Origin: Fimbriimonadales bacterium | Lineage (GTDB): Bacteria > Armatimonadota > Fimbriimonadia > Fimbriimonadales > Fimbriimonadaceae | Assembly (NCBI GenBank): GCA_026392145.1 | Contig: JAPLCS010000013.1 | Location: 1 to 5,710, forward strand | Direction of reading: 5' to 3' | DNA: 5,710 bases | Part shown: positions 5,113-5,710 of the stretch, piece after piece | How the letters are laid out: each line of letters begins with the position of its first letter | Position numbering within the stretch: the stretch's first letter is position 1 | The notes under the pieces: generated by a model | Database searches by the model: none | Seen by the model: the letters and a program-made list of their open reading frames with translations, nothing else | Told to the model about the DNA's origin: nothing | Made by a program: the position numbers and the translations under genes

Positions 5113-5215
5113 TTCTTATTATAGTGGATTTTGAACCCGTTATGCCACATGAAATGCCACACCAACTAACCAACCCAAAGCCACAAAACCAACGTTGAAG
5201 TAAACTAACCCCCGA
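5113..5215. other. Divergent intergenic region between tRNA-Leu copy 2 and the ymdB-type gene
   Basis: The tRNA promoter lies at the left end. ATGCCAC occurs twice, 12 bp apart (5142-5148, 5154-5160). Downstream the plus strand is almost free of G for about 40 bases (5155-5193), rich in CCAA and ACC. No strong -35/-10 pair or Shine-Dalgarno sequence is visible for the plus-strand gene. Confidence 0.5.
5118..5123 (-). promoter_or_regulatory. -10 box (TATAAT) of tRNA-Leu copy 2
   Basis: On the minus strand a perfect TATAAT ends 11 nt before the first tRNA base, which would give a 5' leader of only a few nucleotides, typical of tRNA genes. The -35 region is poor; TGGCAT, 18 bp upstream, is the best guess and matches the consensus weakly. 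Confidence 0.55.
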
Positions 5216-5710
5216 ATGTCCGACTACAACATCTTGTTTCTCGGCGATGTGGTCGGCCGCCCCGGCAGGGACGCGGTCAGCGAGCACCTTCCCGCATTGA
5301 GAGCCAAGCACAACCCACTTTTCACCATCATCAATGGGGAAAACAGTGCCGGAGGACTAGGCATTACCGCCGCGATCGCCGAAGAGTTCATCCGCGCCGG
5401 TGCAGACGCGATTACCCTCGGAAACCACGCGTTCAATAAAAGAGAAATCTCCACCTATCTCGACTCAGGAAAACCAATCGTTCGCCCCGGCAACATGGCA
5501 GCATCCGTCCCCGGTCGAGGCATGATTCAAATTCAAAAACAAGGCATACAACTCGCAGTCATCAACCTGTGCGGTCGAGTAATGATGGACCCACACTACA
5601 CCGACCCCTTCGCCGTATTTGACGACTACCACACCTCACTCCAAACCCCCCACGTATTCCTCGACTTCCACTGCGAAGCCACCAGCGAAAAAATTGGAAT
5701 GGGCTACCAC
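5216..5710 (+). CDS. ymdB: YmdB-type metallophosphoesterase / 2',3'-cyclic-nucleotide phosphodiesterase (3' end off window)
   Basis: A frame of 165 codons is open to the right edge; the family is usually about 260-280 residues, so roughly the first 60% is present. The start at ATG 5216 (MSDYNILFLGDVVG) matches the family's N-terminus. Motifs in order are GDVVGRPGRD (10-19, metal ligand D11), NGENSAGG (40-47, ligands E42/N43), GNHAFNKREI (69-78, N70) and DFHCEATSEK (150-159, H152). The last conserved metal-binding histidines lie beyond the edge. In Bacillus subtilis YmdB hydrolyses cyclic nucleotides and affects biofilm and sporulation gene expression; the family is a binuclear metal phosphoesterase. 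It is often next to rny (RNase Y), but the gene before it here is a divergent tRNA. No good Shine-Dalgarno sequence precedes it. It is visibly GC-richer than the genes to the left, as expected for core DNA. Confidence 0.93.
   Translation, partial: MSDYNILFLGDVVGRPGRDAVSEHLPALRAKHNPLFTIINGENSAGGLGITAAIAEEFIRAGADAITLGNHAFNKREISTYLDSGKPIVRPGNMAASVPGRGMIQIQKQGIQLAVINLCGRVMMDPHYTDPFAVFDDYHTSLQTPHVFLDFHCEATSEKIGMGYH

Noticed and set aside
4935..5198. Plus-strand open frame containing GGTRTHT and similar residues
   Set aside because: Same antisense tRNA-Leu artefact at copy 2; no Shine-Dalgarno sequence and no protein-like flanks.
4892..5311. Minus-strand open frame of 139 codons through tRNA-Leu copy 2
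   Set aside because: It runs through the tRNA and into the antisense of the ymdB-type gene; composition is not protein-like.
1..5710. CRISPR array, rRNA or complete insertion sequence
   Set aside because: No regularly spaced repeats, no rRNA signature and no transposase or integrase frame were found.

Overview
The window is bacterial chromosomal DNA. It holds two short, oppositely oriented operons of uncharacterised genes, two identical tRNA-Leu(UAA) genes, a remnant of a phage-like HTH gene, and the start of a housekeeping gene (ymdB-type phosphodiesterase). The phylum cannot be fixed from the sequence. Exported proteins, including one with a LolA-like look, suggest a cell with a periplasm-like compartment. 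The MauE-like / Cys-rich / LolA-like set next to ymdB makes me think of under-studied groups such as Armatimonadota, but that is only an impression.

Left part (1-2351, minus strand, AT-rich): a three-gene operon reads leftward from a promoter just 3' of a tRNA-Leu gene. In order it encodes (i) a 474-residue protein with coiled coils at both ends, a proline-rich acidic linker and four membrane segments; (ii) a 173-residue stand-alone von Willebrand factor A protein with a complete MIDAS metal site, overlapping the first gene by 47 nt; and (iii) a protein with a short soluble N-terminal domain and one membrane helix that runs off the left edge. I do not recognise this set as a named system. The arrangement suggests a membrane complex with a metal-dependent adhesion or protein-interaction partner.

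Middle part (2352-5020, plus strand): after the first tRNA-Leu comes a tightly packed operon. It encodes a MauE/DoxX-like membrane protein with a CSCFG motif, a small secreted protein with eight cysteines in its mature part, and an exported LolA-like protein with a C-terminal membrane anchor. MauE-type proteins are linked to thiol-disulfide maturation, so a simple reading is a dedicated helper plus a disulfide-rich secreted substrate plus an envelope partner. The operon ends at a GC-rich hairpin. A non-coding stretch follows, containing a 15-nt piece of the tRNA-Leu in inverted orientation. Next is a small HTH gene whose start codon lies in a 13-bp hairpin. Its frame continues past two stop codons for about 60 more codons, which suggests a decayed gene.

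Right part (5021-5710): the second tRNA-Leu(UAA), identical to the first over 92 bp including its 5' flank, has a clear TATAAT promoter. Divergent from it is the GC-richer ymdB-type gene, cut by the right edge. The simplest layout is an ancestral tRNA-Leu/ymdB junction with accessory DNA built up on the 3' side of the tRNA gene, and a second tRNA copy now separating the two accessory operons.
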